Source: Weissella halotolerans DSM 20190 (GTDB lineage: Bacteria > Bacillota > Bacilli > Lactobacillales > Lactobacillaceae). Taken from it: DNA of 64,000 nucleotides. The stretch covers positions 81,577-145,576 of the forward strand of contig NZ_ATUU01000004.1 of NCBI RefSeq assembly GCF_000420365.1. The letters are read 5' to 3'. Shown here in pieces: positions 8,472 to 17,408 of the stretch. The notes beneath the pieces are model-generated. The model was not told where the DNA came from. It made no database searches and saw only the letters and a program-made list of their open reading frames with translations. Position numbers and translations under genes: made by a program. Each line of letters opens with the position of its first letter. Positions within the stretch are counted from its first letter, which is position 1.

Positions 8472-9422
8472 ATGGCTGCAGGGAACAAGAAATTAGTTGA
8501 AATTAAACATTTAGACATTACCTTTAACCAGGGTAAACGTAACGAAACCCGAGCCGTCCAAGATGTTTCCTTTGATATTTACCAAGGTGAGACCTTTGGC
8601 CTGGTTGGTGAATCTGGTTCTGGTAAAACGACCATTGGGCGGGCAATCATGAAGCTCTACCAGCCGTCTAAGGGTGAAATAGTAATGGATGACAAGAACA
8701 TTGCTGACTTAAAGAGTAAGGACGATTTGCGTAAGTTCCGGCAGCAAGTTCAAATGATCTTCCAAGATCCGCAAGCATCCTTAGATTTGCGAATGAAGGT
8801 TAAGGATATTATTGCGGAGGGTGTAGATGCTAATCATTTAGCAAGCAGTGATGAGGAACGATCACAAATTGTAACTGAGATGCTCGAAACGGTTGGTTTA
8901 ATGAAGGAGCATGCAAACCGCTATCCTCATGAATTTTCTGGGGGCCAACGGCAGCGTATTGGGATTGGCCGGGCTTTGGCGGTGCAGCCACGCTTTATTA
9001 TTGCTGATGAACCTATTTCGGCCCTAGATGTTTCTATTCAAGCTCAAGTTGTCAATTTGATGCAGGCCTTACAACGAGAACGTGATTTAACCTATCTGTT
9101 TATTGCCCATGATTTGTCAATGGTTAAGTATATTTCTGACCGGATCGGTGTTTTGCATTGGGGCAAGATGCTTGAAATTGGACCAGCGGATGAGGTTTAT
9201 GCGCATCCCTTGCATGACTATACCCGTTCTTTGTTAAGTGCGATTCCAGTGCCGGATCCTGAAATTGAACGGCAACGGCGTCCCCAAGTGTATGATCCTA
9301 GTCGTGAATTAGATGGACAAGCTCGGCAAATGATTGAAATTGCACCTAAGCATTTTGTGGCGGCGACAAATGATGAGATTCCCTTTTATCAAGAGCGCGC
9401 CAGGCAAGAAGGATTAATTTAG
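8472..9422 (+). CDS. oppF: Oligopeptide ABC transporter ATPase OppF
   Basis: A 316-residue second ATPase that pairs with OppD. Walker A GESGSGKTT is near residues 45-53, signature FSGGQRQR near 155-162 and Walker B FIIADEP near 175-181. The start lies two bases after the oppD stop with GGAAAGGAGG inside the end of oppD. This is the last gene of the operon; a terminator follows at 9433. Confidence 0.94.
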   Translation: MAAGNKKLVEIKHLDITFNQGKRNETRAVQDVSFDIYQGETFGLVGESGSGKTTIGRAIMKLYQPSKGEIVMDDKNIADLKSKDDLRKFRQQVQMIFQDPQASLDLRMKVKDIIAEGVDANHLASSDEERSQIVTEMLETVGLMKEHANRYPHEFSGGQRQRIGIGRALAVQPRFIIADEPISALDVSIQAQVVNLMQALQRERDLTYLFIAHDLSMVKYISDRIGVLHWGKMLEIGPADEVYAHPLHDYTRSLLSAIPVPDPEIERQRRPQVYDPSRELDGQARQMIEIAPKHFVAATNDEIPFYQERARQEGLI

Positions 9423-9432
9423 AAAATAGAAA

Positions 9433-9465
9433 CGACGTCTGGGTGGCCTATTCGGGCGTCTTTTT
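9433..9465 (+). terminator. Terminator of the opp operon
   Basis: A stem around GACGTC/GGCGTC with further wobble pairs inward, followed by TTTTT. The T run overlaps the -35 region of the next promoter. Confidence 0.75.
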
Positions 9466-9491
9466 GTGTTGAGCTGGTTTCATGGTATAAT
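9464..9491 (+). promoter_or_regulatory. Promoter for gdpP
   Basis: TTGTGT at 9464-9469, 16-base spacer and TATAAT at 9486-9491, preceded by TGG, which makes an extended -10 element. Confidence 0.65.
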
Positions 9492-9532
9492 TAAGTTTAA
9501 TTATTAAAGTTTTCATTAAGGAGATAAACTAG

Positions 9533-11584
9533 GTGAAACGAGAGAAAAAGCAGTATGCGTTTCCAGCTTTTTTGCGGGATAAAGGGTTAGCGTGGATTGC
9601 AGGCCTGGTTTCATTAATTGCCCTACTAGGGACCTTGCTCGCTTTTCAGGTGAATGTCCTCATTGGGATGGTCTGGGTAGCGCTAGTGGTGATTGCCCTA
9701 GTGGTTATTTTTAAGACCCTTAAAACAATTGGTGAGTACACAGCGCACTATATTAATAAGCTGTCCTATCGGGTGGCCCGTTCTGAACAGGAAGCCACAT
9801 TACAAATGCCGGTTGGGATTCTTTTGTATGATCAACAGGGAAATATTAGTTGGATTAATCCTTTCTTACAAAAGCTGTTAGATGATCATATTATTGTTGG
9901 CGAAGCCTTAACTGCAGCGGTACCTGACTTAGAAACAATCATTGATGGTTGGGGTGATCAACTGGCCCAGCTGGAAGCTGATGGCGCTGATAGTAGTGCC
10001 TACATGGCCGATTTAACTTGGGCTGAACATCAGTTTAAGGTGAAGGTACAACCGGACGTTAGGGCAGTCTACTTTTTTGACAATACTGAGTCAGCTCGGC
10101 TGCGCCAAAATTTTGATGACCATCGATTAGTGATTGGCTTAGTATCGGTAGATAATTATGATGAACTGACCGAAAGCATGAGTGATGCTGACTCATCAGC
10201 TCTAAGAACCTTTGTGACGCGCTCACTCCTATCCTGGATGAGTGCGCATGATATGTATGTTCGCCGAATTTCGGTTGATCGTTATTTAGTGGTTGGTTAT
10301 CGCAGCGGTCTGCGTGAGGCCGAATTGGATAAATTTAGTATTTTAGATAACATTCGTGAGGCTACCTCAGCACAAAATACACCCCTTACGCTTAGTATCG
10401 GTCTTTCTTATGGTGAAGAGTCAATTACGCATTTAGCTGAAAATGCACAGGCTGATTTAGATTTGGCGCTTGGTCGTGGTGGTGATCAAGTTGTTGTGCG
10501 TGCTGCGGATGGTGAAGCCCGTTTCTATGGCGGAACGACTAATCCGATGGCGAAGCGGACGCGGGTGCGGGCGCGTGTTATCTCACAGGCCCTGGCTGAT
10601 TTGTTTGAACAGGCTGACCAAATTTTTATTGTTGGTCATGCACGGCCGGATATGGATTCATTTGGGGCAGCCTTGGGCGTAAGGCGTTTAGCCGAGATGC
10701 GTGACCGGCCAGCCTGGGTAGTTTATGATGAAAAAGAGACGGTGCATTCGGACATTCAGCTCTTATTAGCGAATTTAGCTGAAGAGCCGCGCGATGAACA
10801 TGCTATTATTTCGCCGGCTGAAGCTTTAAAGCAGGCGACATCACGTAGTTTATTGGTGATGGTGGATCATTCTAAGCCGTCAATTTCAGAAGATCAGGCT
10901 TTGTATGAAAAATTAGCTGACCGTGTAGTGATTATTGATCACCACCGGCGTGGGGAAGAATTCCCTGAGGAACCACAGCTCGTCTATGTTGAATCTTATG
11001 CCTCATCGACATCAGAATTAGTTACGGAGCTCTTTGAATATCAACCTGATAACGTGCGCGGTATGACACGGATTGAGGCAACGGCTATGTTGGCGGGTAT
11101 TCAAATCGATACCAAGTCCTTTACTGTACGATCTGGTACGCGAACCTTTGATGCGGCTAGTTATCTACGATCAGTGGGGGCCGATGGTCAGTTACTGCAA
11201 GAGTTCATGAAAGAATCCCTAGATTCATATCGGAGTCGCTCACATTTGATTGAACGGGTTCAACTTCATGGGACGGCTGCCATTACCGTGGGTGAAGATG
11301 ATATTACCTATGATTCAGTGGTGGCGGCCCAAGCTGCGGATTCTTTGATGCAGCTAATTGGAGTTAAAGCATCCTTTGTGATTACACGTCGGGATGAACA
11401 TACCATTGCTATTTCGGCTCGTTCGGACGGTACAGAAAATGTGCAATTGATTATGGAACAAATGGGCGGTGGTGGACATTTGAGTAATGCGGCAACCCAG
11501 TTAAAAGATGTCACAACTCAAGCGGCTTATCAACAGTTAGTAACAATTTTAGATGAGCAAACGAAGGCGGCTGAAGAGGAATAG
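9533..11584 (+). CDS. gdpP: Cyclic-di-AMP phosphodiesterase GdpP
   Basis: A 683-residue membrane-bound enzyme that hydrolyses the second messenger c-di-AMP. Two N-terminal membrane helices (about residues 15-65) are followed by a PAS-like domain (about 85-175), a degenerate GGDEF domain (about 195-315) and a C-terminal DHH-DHHA1 phosphodiesterase. In the last, GHARPDMDSFGAA (about 364-376), DHSKPS, IDHHRRG and the terminal GGGGHLSNAA motif supply the metal and substrate residues. The start is a GTG at 9533; AAGGAG at 9518-9523 lies nine bases upstream. It is followed 20 bases later by rplI, the usual arrangement in Firmicutes. Confidence 0.95.
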   Translation: MKREKKQYAFPAFLRDKGLAWIAGLVSLIALLGTLLAFQVNVLIGMVWVALVVIALVVIFKTLKTIGEYTAHYINKLSYRVARSEQEATLQMPVGILLYDQQGNISWINPFLQKLLDDHIIVGEALTAAVPDLETIIDGWGDQLAQLEADGADSSAYMADLTWAEHQFKVKVQPDVRAVYFFDNTESARLRQNFDDHRLVIGLVSVDNYDELTESMSDADSSALRTFVTRSLLSWMSAHDMYVRRISVDRYLVVGYRSGLREAELDKFSILDNIREATSAQNTPLTLSIGLSYGEESITHLAENAQADLDLALGRGGDQVVVRAADGEARFYGGTTNPMAKRTRVRARVISQALADLFEQADQIFIVGHARPDMDSFGAALGVRRLAEMRDRPAWVVYDEKETVHSDIQLLLANLAEEPRDEHAIISPAEALKQATSRSLLVMVDHSKPSISEDQALYEKLADRVVIIDHHRRGEEFPEEPQLVYVESYASSTSELVTELFEYQPDNVRGMTRIEATAMLAGIQIDTKSFTVRSGTRTFDAASYLRSVGADGQLLQEFMKESLDSYRSRSHLIERVQLHGTAAITVGEDDITYDSVVAAQAADSLMQLIGVKASFVITRRDEHTIAISARSDGTENVQLIMEQMGGGGHLSNAATQLKDVTTQAAYQQLVTILDEQTKAAEEE

Positions 11585-11603
11585 ATACTAGGAGGTTGAA
11601 GGA

Positions 11604-12056
11604 ATGAAAGTAATCTTTTTAGAAGACGTTAAGGGGCGTGGCAAGAAGGGGGACATTAAGGATGTTCCAGATGGTTATGCAAACAACTTTTTAATTAAGA
11701 ACCATAAGGCTGAACCAGCTACGACGCAAAATATTGCTGCTACTAAGGGTAAGCAAAAGGCAGAACAACGTGAGGCTGCTGAAATTAAAGCCCAAGCCCA
11801 AGCTTTGAAGGCTAAACTGGAAGCTGATGATGCCGTTGTCGAATTAAAGGCTAAGGCCGGAACTGATGGTCGCCTCTTTGGTGCCATCTCAACCAAGCAA
11901 ATTGTGACGGCAGCTCAAGAACAGTTAGGTATTAAGTTAGACAAGCGTAAGATGGAGATGCACCAGCCAATCAAGGCACTCGGTTACCGGACGATTCCTG
12001 TACGGTTGCACAAGGACGTTGAGGCCAAGTTGCGTGTGCATACAGCTGAACAATAA
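11604..12056 (+). CDS. rplI: 50S ribosomal protein L9
   Basis: A 150-residue L9. The N-terminal rRNA-binding domain shows the signature [28 protein letters not shown] split over residues 3-31, then a long charged connecting helix and the C-terminal domain with [19 protein letters not shown] precedes the ATG. It is probably cotranscribed with gdpP. Confidence 0.97.
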   Translation: MKVIFLEDVKGRGKKGDIKDVPDGYANNFLIKNHKAEPATTQNIAATKGKQKAEQREAAEIKAQAQALKAKLEADDAVVELKAKAGTDGRLFGAISTKQIVTAAQEQLGIKLDKRKMEMHQPIKALGYRTIPVRLHKDVEAKLRVHTAEQ

Positions 12057-12098
12057 GGGCGTAAAGTTAAACGATTATTGAAGGTATACTCAATATGC

Positions 12099-12126
12099 TT
12101 GACTAAGTTACTAGGTTGGCTATGAT
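12099..12126 (+). promoter_or_regulatory. Promoter for the SemiSWEET-like gene
   Basis: TTGACT at 12099-12104 and TATGAT at 12121-12126 with a 16-base spacer. Confidence 0.6.
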
Positions 12127-12156
12127 TGTAGTTAATACTATTGAGGAGATAAGGAC

Positions 12157-12477
12157 ATGCCCTTAGAATTTGATAATAAAGACTCACAAAAGACTGATAA
12201 ACCGGTACCAGCTGAGCGCATCAATCATATTAAGCGAATTGGAACCATGGCGACGGTCACTTGTATTTTAATGTACGGTGCTTATATTTCGATGATCTGG
12301 AGTAATCTTCATGGTCACCCGGTCGGTATTTTACAGCCCTTTATTGCGATGATTAATGCTAGTTTATGGACATGGTATGGTTTTGCTAAGACCCATCCAG
12401 ATAAGCCAATTATCATTTCAAACTTGCCTGGAATTGTTTTTGGACTTTTGACCGTCATTACAAGTTTAATGGCCTAG
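12157..12477 (+). CDS. SemiSWEET/PQ-loop family small membrane transporter
   Basis: A 106-residue protein with a polar N-terminus (about 30 residues) and three hydrophobic segments at roughly 31-50, 60-77 and 85-105. This is the three-helix unit of the SemiSWEET family, whose members dimerise and pass sugars across the membrane. Residues such as the Asn/Trp pair in NASLWTWYGF agree with the family. GAGGAG lies before the ATG. It has its own promoter and terminator, so it is monocistronic between rplI and dnaB. The assignment comes from topology and motif resemblance, and the substrate is unknown. Confidence 0.7.
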   Translation: MPLEFDNKDSQKTDKPVPAERINHIKRIGTMATVTCILMYGAYISMIWSNLHGHPVGILQPFIAMINASLWTWYGFAKTHPDKPIIISNLPGIVFGLLTVITSLMA

Positions 12478-12496
12478 TGAACTAGTTTGATTTTTT

Positions 12497-12540
12497 AAAG
12501 ACCAATGCTTTGCCGACAGAGGCAGGTATTGGTCTTTATT
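12497..12540 (+). terminator. Terminator after the SemiSWEET-like gene
   Basis: AAAGACCAAT pairs with ATTGGTCTTT, with a second small stem (TGCC/GGCA) inside the loop. Confidence 0.75.
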
Positions 12541-12621
12541 ATGTGGAAAAGGATGGGTCACCTGATTTAACATGTTAGAATGAACAGTAATTGAAGTTTG
12601 CAGTGATAAAGGAGCAGGCAC

Positions 12622-14040
12622 ATGGTAGAAGAGCAACAAAACCAATTATTAGGGGCTCCACAAGATATTGCCGCTGAACAGGCGGTTCTTGGTTCGATTC
12701 TCTTGTCAACTGATCCGACAGACCTCGTTGCCCAATTATCAACTATTTTAGTCGCTGATGATTTTTTTCGGACGGCCCATCGGCTAATTTACGCGGCGAT
12801 CATTCGTTTAGATGAAGCACAACGGGCAATCGATGTGTTAACCATTTCAGATGAATTAGAGAAGGCTAATCAGACTGAAAATGCGGGCGGGATGGCCTAT
12901 TTGACCGAATTAGCCGCCAGTGTGCCTGTAGCGGGTAATGCAATTTATTATGCCCATATTGTCAAAGATAAGGCCTTACGAAGGGCATTAATTGATACTT
13001 TACAGGCTGGGGCGCAGGATTCGTATGAGGGTTCTGAAAATGTCGAGGATTTACTGGCAGAGTTGAGCACCAAGCTAGATACAATTAATGCTGGCGAAAC
13101 GGATACTGATTTTAAAAATATTGCCGATGTGGTGAATCAGTCATTTGAACAAATTGAACAAAATTCACGGACTGAAGAAACGGTAACCGGTTTGGCAACG
13201 GGCTATCCAGCCCTAGATAACCTAACGACTGGGTTTCATGGTGGAGAAATGATTGTTGTTGCTGCTCGACCGGCGGTTGGAAAGACGGCCTTTGTGTTGA
13301 ATATCGCGCAACGGGTAGCGGTAGCGGATCCTACTTTGCCAGTCGTCATTTTCTCCCTAGAAATGCCGGATACGTCATTAGTAAACCGTATGTTAGCAGC
13401 CGAAGGTAATATTAATTCACAGCATTTGCGAACTGGTCAGCTTGAAAATGATGAATGGAATAATTTAGCTGTAGCGATGGGGTCGTTATCTAATACGAAG
13501 ATGTTTATTGATGATACACCGGGTATAAAGGTTACGGAAATACGGTCGAAGTTACGGCGCCTACAGAAAAAAGAGGGGCAGCTGGGCTTGGTTATTATTG
13601 ATTATCTGCAACTGATTGAAGGCACCAGCCGTGATGGTCGTCAACAAGAGGTTTCAGCTATTTCGCGGGCAATTAAAAAAATGGCCATGGAGATGGACGT
13701 GCCAGTAATTGCTCTGTCACAACTGTCGCGTGGTGTTGAACAGCGACAGGATAAGCGACCAATGCTATCGGATATTCGTGAATCGGGTTCCATTGAGCAA
13801 GATGCGGATATTGTTGCCTTCTTATATCGGGAAGACTATTACGAACGTGATAATGAAGATACTGATAACCCACAAGATCCCCGAGATGAGGGCCAACAAG
13901 ATGTGGGGGAAGTCGAAGTCATTATTGAAAAAAACCGTTCAGGAGCGCGTGGTACGGCCCGGTTGTTGTTTGTTAAATCGTACAATAAATTTTCAAGTAT
14001 TGATTACCGTGGAGATGATGAGGCGGGTGGTTTTAGTTAA
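12622..14040 (+). CDS. dnaB: Replicative DNA helicase DnaB
   Basis: A 472-residue hexameric helicase that unwinds DNA at the fork (DnaC in Bacillus naming). The N-terminal primase-interacting domain (about residues 10-150) begins with PQDIAAEQAVLGSIL. The RecA-like motor has Walker A AARPAVGKTAF near 213-223, FSLEM, a Walker B VIIDYLQLIE and the arginine-finger region SQLSRGVEQR, then EKNRSGARGT near the end. Length is normal and no intein is present. The ribosome binding site is AAAGGAG. Confidence 0.96.
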   Translation: MVEEQQNQLLGAPQDIAAEQAVLGSILLSTDPTDLVAQLSTILVADDFFRTAHRLIYAAIIRLDEAQRAIDVLTISDELEKANQTENAGGMAYLTELAASVPVAGNAIYYAHIVKDKALRRALIDTLQAGAQDSYEGSENVEDLLAELSTKLDTINAGETDTDFKNIADVVNQSFEQIEQNSRTEETVTGLATGYPALDNLTTGFHGGEMIVVAARPAVGKTAFVLNIAQRVAVADPTLPVVIFSLEMPDTSLVNRMLAAEGNINSQHLRTGQLENDEWNNLAVAMGSLSNTKMFIDDTPGIKVTEIRSKLRRLQKKEGQLGLVIIDYLQLIEGTSRDGRQQEVSAISRAIKKMAMEMDVPVIALSQLSRGVEQRQDKRPMLSDIRESGSIEQDADIVAFLYREDYYERDNEDTDNPQDPRDEGQQDVGEVEVIIEKNRSGARGTARLLFVKSYNKFSSIDYRGDDEAGGFS

Positions 14041-14066
14041 AGGATAAGTAAAATAGGGGGAGTTAA

Positions 14067-15272
14067 ATGAAAAAAACAAATATGTCGATCACCTGGCTTT
14101 TAGTGGCTAGTTTTATTAACAACTTTGCAGCAGGGTTTATCTGGCCAGTGACAACGGTTTACTTGCATAATAATTTGCAGCAGAGTTTGATCACCGTTGG
14201 TTGGGTTATTTTAGCTAATTCAATTGGGCAAGCCTATGGCTCAATCCTAAGTGGACGTTTATTTGATCGTTTTGCCCCCTATCGTCTCATTCAGATAGTG
14301 GTCGCCCTAATGATTGCGACGCAAATCAGTTTTATCTTGTTTCATGGTTGGCCTCTCTATGCCCTTAATCTTACGGTCTGTGGATTCTTAAGTGGTTGGA
14401 TATTAGCGATTTTGAATGCATATGGGACACGAGTGGTGAATGTTGATGGTCGCTTTGTTTTTAACATGTTGTATTTTACTAGTAATTTTGGAATGGTCTT
14501 TGCTACAGCTTTAGTCGGGGTGATCTTCCCCTTAGGAATTGTCTGGTTGTTTATTTTATCAGTGATTCTTTATGTGTTGCTTTTGCTAGTCGTCAAAGTC
14601 CATTTTAATTTGACCTTTGTTAAAAAGGAAACCGATCAAGCAACCACAGTGGCCCCCTTATCTGAATGGAATCGACGGATCATTTACGTAACCATTGGTG
14701 GCTTGGTAGTATTATGGATTGCGTATGCTCAGTGGTTAGGTAATTTATCGGTTTATATGACCGATACCTTGCATTTGCCCTTATGGCAGTACTCCATGTT
14801 ATGGACGATTAATGGAGCTTTGATTGCAATCATTCAAATTGTGATTAATACACTGAATTTATCTACTAGTCGGCGGGCAATGTGGATTCAAATCTTTGGT
14901 GGCTTGTTGATGTTTGGCTTGGCCTTTTTGATATTGCCCTTTGCTAAGACCTTTACCGGTTTTGCGTTGGCAATGGTGGTGACCACCTTTGGAGAAGCTA
15001 CGGCATTTCCTATGATTCCGGCCTTGGTTAATGAACTGACGCCGTCCTATTTAAAGGGGCGGTACCAAGGTTTAGCTGCGGCGGCACCATCAATTGGACG
15101 GGCCTTTGGACCTGTATTGGGTGGTTTTGTCATTGAACACCAGGGTTATCAAACCTTATTTTATGGTGGGTCGGGCTTAGTTTTGATCACCTTTATCCTG
15201 GTTTTAGCTACGGTGGTATCAGGCTACCGTTACGTAACGGAGTATAATCAGCCGGTAAAGAGTAAAAAGTAA
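14067..15272 (+). CDS. MFS transporter, probable drug or metabolite efflux
   Basis: A 401-residue protein with about twelve membrane helices in two six-helix halves separated by a loop near residues 195-210. The loop after helix 2 contains GRLFDRFAPYR, the MFS motif-A region (usually GxLxDRxGRR). The second-half counterpart lies near ELTPSYLKGRYQG. An AGGGGG ribosome binding site precedes the ATG. It lies between dnaB and an aromatic-acid-exporter-like gene and may share a transcript with both. The substrate cannot be read from the sequence. Confidence 0.85.
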   Translation: MKKTNMSITWLLVASFINNFAAGFIWPVTTVYLHNNLQQSLITVGWVILANSIGQAYGSILSGRLFDRFAPYRLIQIVVALMIATQISFILFHGWPLYALNLTVCGFLSGWILAILNAYGTRVVNVDGRFVFNMLYFTSNFGMVFATALVGVIFPLGIVWLFILSVILYVLLLLVVKVHFNLTFVKKETDQATTVAPLSEWNRRIIYVTIGGLVVLWIAYAQWLGNLSVYMTDTLHLPLWQYSMLWTINGALIAIIQIVINTLNLSTSRRAMWIQIFGGLLMFGLAFLILPFAKTFTGFALAMVVTTFGEATAFPMIPALVNELTPSYLKGRYQGLAAAAPSIGRAFGPVLGGFVIEHQGYQTLFYGGSGLVLITFILVLATVVSGYRYVTEYNQPVKSKK

Positions 15273-15294
15273 GTAAGGAGTAAGGGGAACGCGT

Positions 15295-15843
15295 ATGGAG
15301 CTGGGTAAGTTTAAATTCAGGCTGGGCTTGCGGACGGTGAAGACCGGCCTGGCCGTCATGATTATCATTATTCTGTTTTTACTATTACACCGAGGGAACC
15401 CGATGATTGCTTGTTTAGCAGCCGTCTTTGCCATGCGTCAGGACTTTGGCACAACGGTTAATTTTGGAACGCGTCGGGTACTAGCCAATGCAATTGGTGG
15501 TGTCTTCGCGATGATTTATGTCTTTTTCATTGTACAAACGCATGGGGCCCACTGGGTTGAAATCATTGTCGCCCCTGGCCTATTGATGATGGTTATTATC
15601 TTAAATGATGGGATTAATAATAATAAGGGGATTATCGGTGCCTGTGCTGCCTATTTAATGATTTCAATGATGGTACCGGCTGATGGTGAATACCTATACG
15701 CCTTTTCTAGAGTCATTGATACGTTTATTGGAACAATTGTCGCGATTATTATGAATTATGGGGTCGAGCCAACTGGGGTTGCTGATGAAGTTCGACGCGA
15801 TTTAGCTAAGTTGCAGGCAAAAGAAAACATGACTAAAAAATAA
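15295..15843 (+). CDS. FUSC/aromatic acid exporter family membrane protein
   Basis: A 182-residue protein with a short amphipathic start (LGLRTVKTGLAV) and four to five membrane segments, then a short basic coiled tail. The arrangement and the FAMRQDFGTTVNFGTRRVLANAIGG region, with its conserved arginines, match the N-terminal membrane half of the YgaE/DUF939-type aromatic acid exporter family. It is shorter than the full-length family members, which carry a C-terminal soluble domain. The transported substrate is unknown. The stop codon lies in the left arm of a bidirectional terminator. Confidence 0.75.
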   Translation: MELGKFKFRLGLRTVKTGLAVMIIIILFLLLHRGNPMIACLAAVFAMRQDFGTTVNFGTRRVLANAIGGVFAMIYVFFIVQTHGAHWVEIIVAPGLLMMVIILNDGINNNKGIIGACAAYLMISMMVPADGEYLYAFSRVIDTFIGTIVAIIMNYGVEPTGVADEVRRDLAKLQAKENMTKK

Positions 15844-15875
15844 AGGAGTAGCCAAAATGGCTACTCCTTTATTTT
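15842..15875. terminator. Bidirectional terminator between convergent genes
   Basis: AAAGGAGTAGCC and GGCTACTCCTTT form a perfect 12-bp stem around AAAAT. T-rich sequence follows on the plus strand, and the A-rich left flank serves the minus strand. Both neighbouring stop codons lie within the structure. Confidence 0.88.
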
Positions 15876-16249
15876 CTAAACCAATTAGTCATCCACCAAC
15901 CGCGGTAAAAGCCTTCCATACTGATAATTTGTGTCAGGGAGCAGGCAATTAATACTAGTCGCAACCATAGCTTAGGGACCAAGAAGAAGGGAATCGCCAT
16001 ACAAGTAGCCGAGACTAAGTAAATTACAATCCGTTGCTTTTGCGATAATTTACGTTGATAAACACCTTCATCTACATATTTTTGGTAGTAGGGGTTCGCT
16101 AAGAGCCAGGTATGCAGACGGTTAGATGATTTAGCGAAGAGAAAGGCTGCTAGAACATAGAAACCGGTCGTTGGAATGCCGGGAATCCAGATTGCGACAG
16201 TCCCGAGACCAAAGGCAACTAGACCTAGTAAAATATAGACATAACGCAT
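15869..16249 (-). CDS. DUF454 (YbaN-like) small membrane protein
   Basis: A 126-residue protein of the YbaN/DUF454 family, function unknown. It has an N-terminal helix pair with the family hallmark GxxxWIPGIPTTGFYVLAAFLFAKSS (residues about 19-44), a charged central part with PYYQKYVDEG, and two further C-terminal membrane segments. The frame is open to 16294, but the ATG at 16249 has a good AAAGGTGG site and starts directly with the first helix, so I chose it. It is transcribed towards the exporter gene and ends in the shared terminator. Confidence 0.82.
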   Translation of the reverse strand: MRYVYILLGLVAFGLGTVAIWIPGIPTTGFYVLAAFLFAKSSNRLHTWLLANPYYQKYVDEGVYQRKLSQKQRIVIYLVSATCMAIPFFLVPKLWLRLVLIACSLTQIISMEGFYRGWWMTNWFRK

Positions 16250-16399
16250 GGGGTTACCACCTTTTTTTGTACAAGATAAGTCATATTGTATCAAGAAGTT
16301 AAGTGTCAGTATAGGGAATAGTAATAGATTTAATTTATATTAAGAGCATTACATTGATAAGTGCTAGTTATTCTAGCGAGAGAAAATTTTATACACATA

Positions 16400-16408
16400 T
16401 GATATAAT
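16400..16408 (+). promoter_or_regulatory. Extended -10 promoter for the first EPS segment
   Basis: TG-A-TATAAT at 16400-16408; no convincing -35 was found at the right distance. It lies 60 bases before the first EPS gene. Confidence 0.55.
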
Positions 16409-16469
16409 TACCTTGGTTTCTAGATGAGTTGCATAATTAAATTAGTTTAGTAAGGAAGTTTAAATTCAT

Positions 16470-16919
16470 ATGAAAGTTGCTTTAGTAGGTTCAAGCGGTG
16501 GTCACCTTACGCATTTATATCTTCTTAAAAAATTTTGGGAAAAGGAAGAACGTTTCTGGGTGACTTTTGATAAGGAAGATGCACAGAGCCTTCTTAAGGA
16601 AGAGAAACGATATAATGCGCATTTTCCAACAAATCGTAATTTAAAAAATTTATTTTTAAATACAATTTTAGCCTTCAAAGTACTAAGAAGGGAACATCCA
16701 GATATCATTATTTCATCTGGTGCTGCAGTAGCTGTGCCTTTCTTTTATCTGGGTAAGTTATTTGGAGCCAAGACAGTCTATATTGAAGTATTTGATCGAG
16801 TAGACAAACCAACATTGACTGGTAAACTTGTTTATCCTGTGACCGATAGGTTTATTGTACAGTGGGAAGAAATGAAAAAGGTTTATCCGAAAGCAGAATA
16901 TTTGGGTGGTATTTTTTAA
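16470..16919 (+). CDS. Alg14-like glycosyltransferase subunit (PssD/CpsF type)
   Basis: A 149-residue Alg14-family protein. It starts MKVALVGSSGGHLTHLYLL, the Rossmann glycine loop with the membrane-associating helix, and continues with the PDIIISSGAAVAVPFFYLGKLFG region (about residues 76-98). Such proteins anchor and activate a separate catalytic Alg13-like subunit; in streptococcal capsule systems the pair adds the second sugar to a lipid-linked sugar. The catalytic partner starts within its stop codon (TAATG). The stretch is richer in A+T than the genes to its left. Confidence 0.88.
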   Translation: MKVALVGSSGGHLTHLYLLKKFWEKEERFWVTFDKEDAQSLLKEEKRYNAHFPTNRNLKNLFLNTILAFKVLRREHPDIIISSGAAVAVPFFYLGKLFGAKTVYIEVFDRVDKPTLTGKLVYPVTDRFIVQWEEMKKVYPKAEYLGGIF

Positions 16920-17404
16920 TGATTTTTTTGACAGTGGGTACACATGAACAACCATTTAATCGACTAATAGAATATGTTGATAACCTAGTTAGGGACGGTA
17001 AAGTTGACGAATCAGTTATTATGCAAATAGGGTATTCCACATATGAGCCTAAGTATGCAAAATACTCAAGATTTGTAAGCTATTCAGAAATGGATCAGCT
17101 AATGAATGAAGCACGAATTGTTATTACACATGGCGGACCTGCTAGCTTTATGGACGTCATTGCGAAGGGTAAACAGCCTATTGTGGTCCCACGTCAGGAA
17201 AAATTTAATGAACACGTAAACAATCATCAAGTGGACTTTACGCAACAAGTACAAGCTAAAGGGTATCCGATGGAAAGAATTTTAGATGTTCAAGAAATTG
17301 AAGATGTTTTAAAAAAGTATAATGACGCAGAGTTGGTGGATGTTAAGTCACATAACAGTGAATTTGTAGGTAATTTAACAGAAATAATTAATGGGTTGAT
17401 ATAG
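16919..17404 (+). CDS. Alg13-like glycosyltransferase catalytic subunit (PssE/CpsG type)
   Basis: A 161-residue GT28 C-terminal-type domain. It begins MIFLTVGTHEQPFNRLIEYVD and contains the nucleotide-sugar site motif THGGPASFMDVIAKGKQPIVVPR (about residues 71-93) and NEHVNNHQ. The start overlaps the Alg14-like gene by one base, as in other two-part Alg13/Alg14 transferases. By analogy with Cps14F/G it may transfer galactose to a lipid-linked glucose, but the specificity is inferred. Confidence 0.88.
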   Translation: MIFLTVGTHEQPFNRLIEYVDNLVRDGKVDESVIMQIGYSTYEPKYAKYSRFVSYSEMDQLMNEARIVITHGGPASFMDVIAKGKQPIVVPRQEKFNEHVNNHQVDFTQQVQAKGYPMERILDVQEIEDVLKKYNDAELVDVKSHNSEFVGNLTEIINGLI

Positions 17405-17408
17405 CAAA

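Noticed and set aside
13709..14047. 112-residue frame inside dnaB
   Set aside because: It is an alternative frame of the helicase gene without its own signals.
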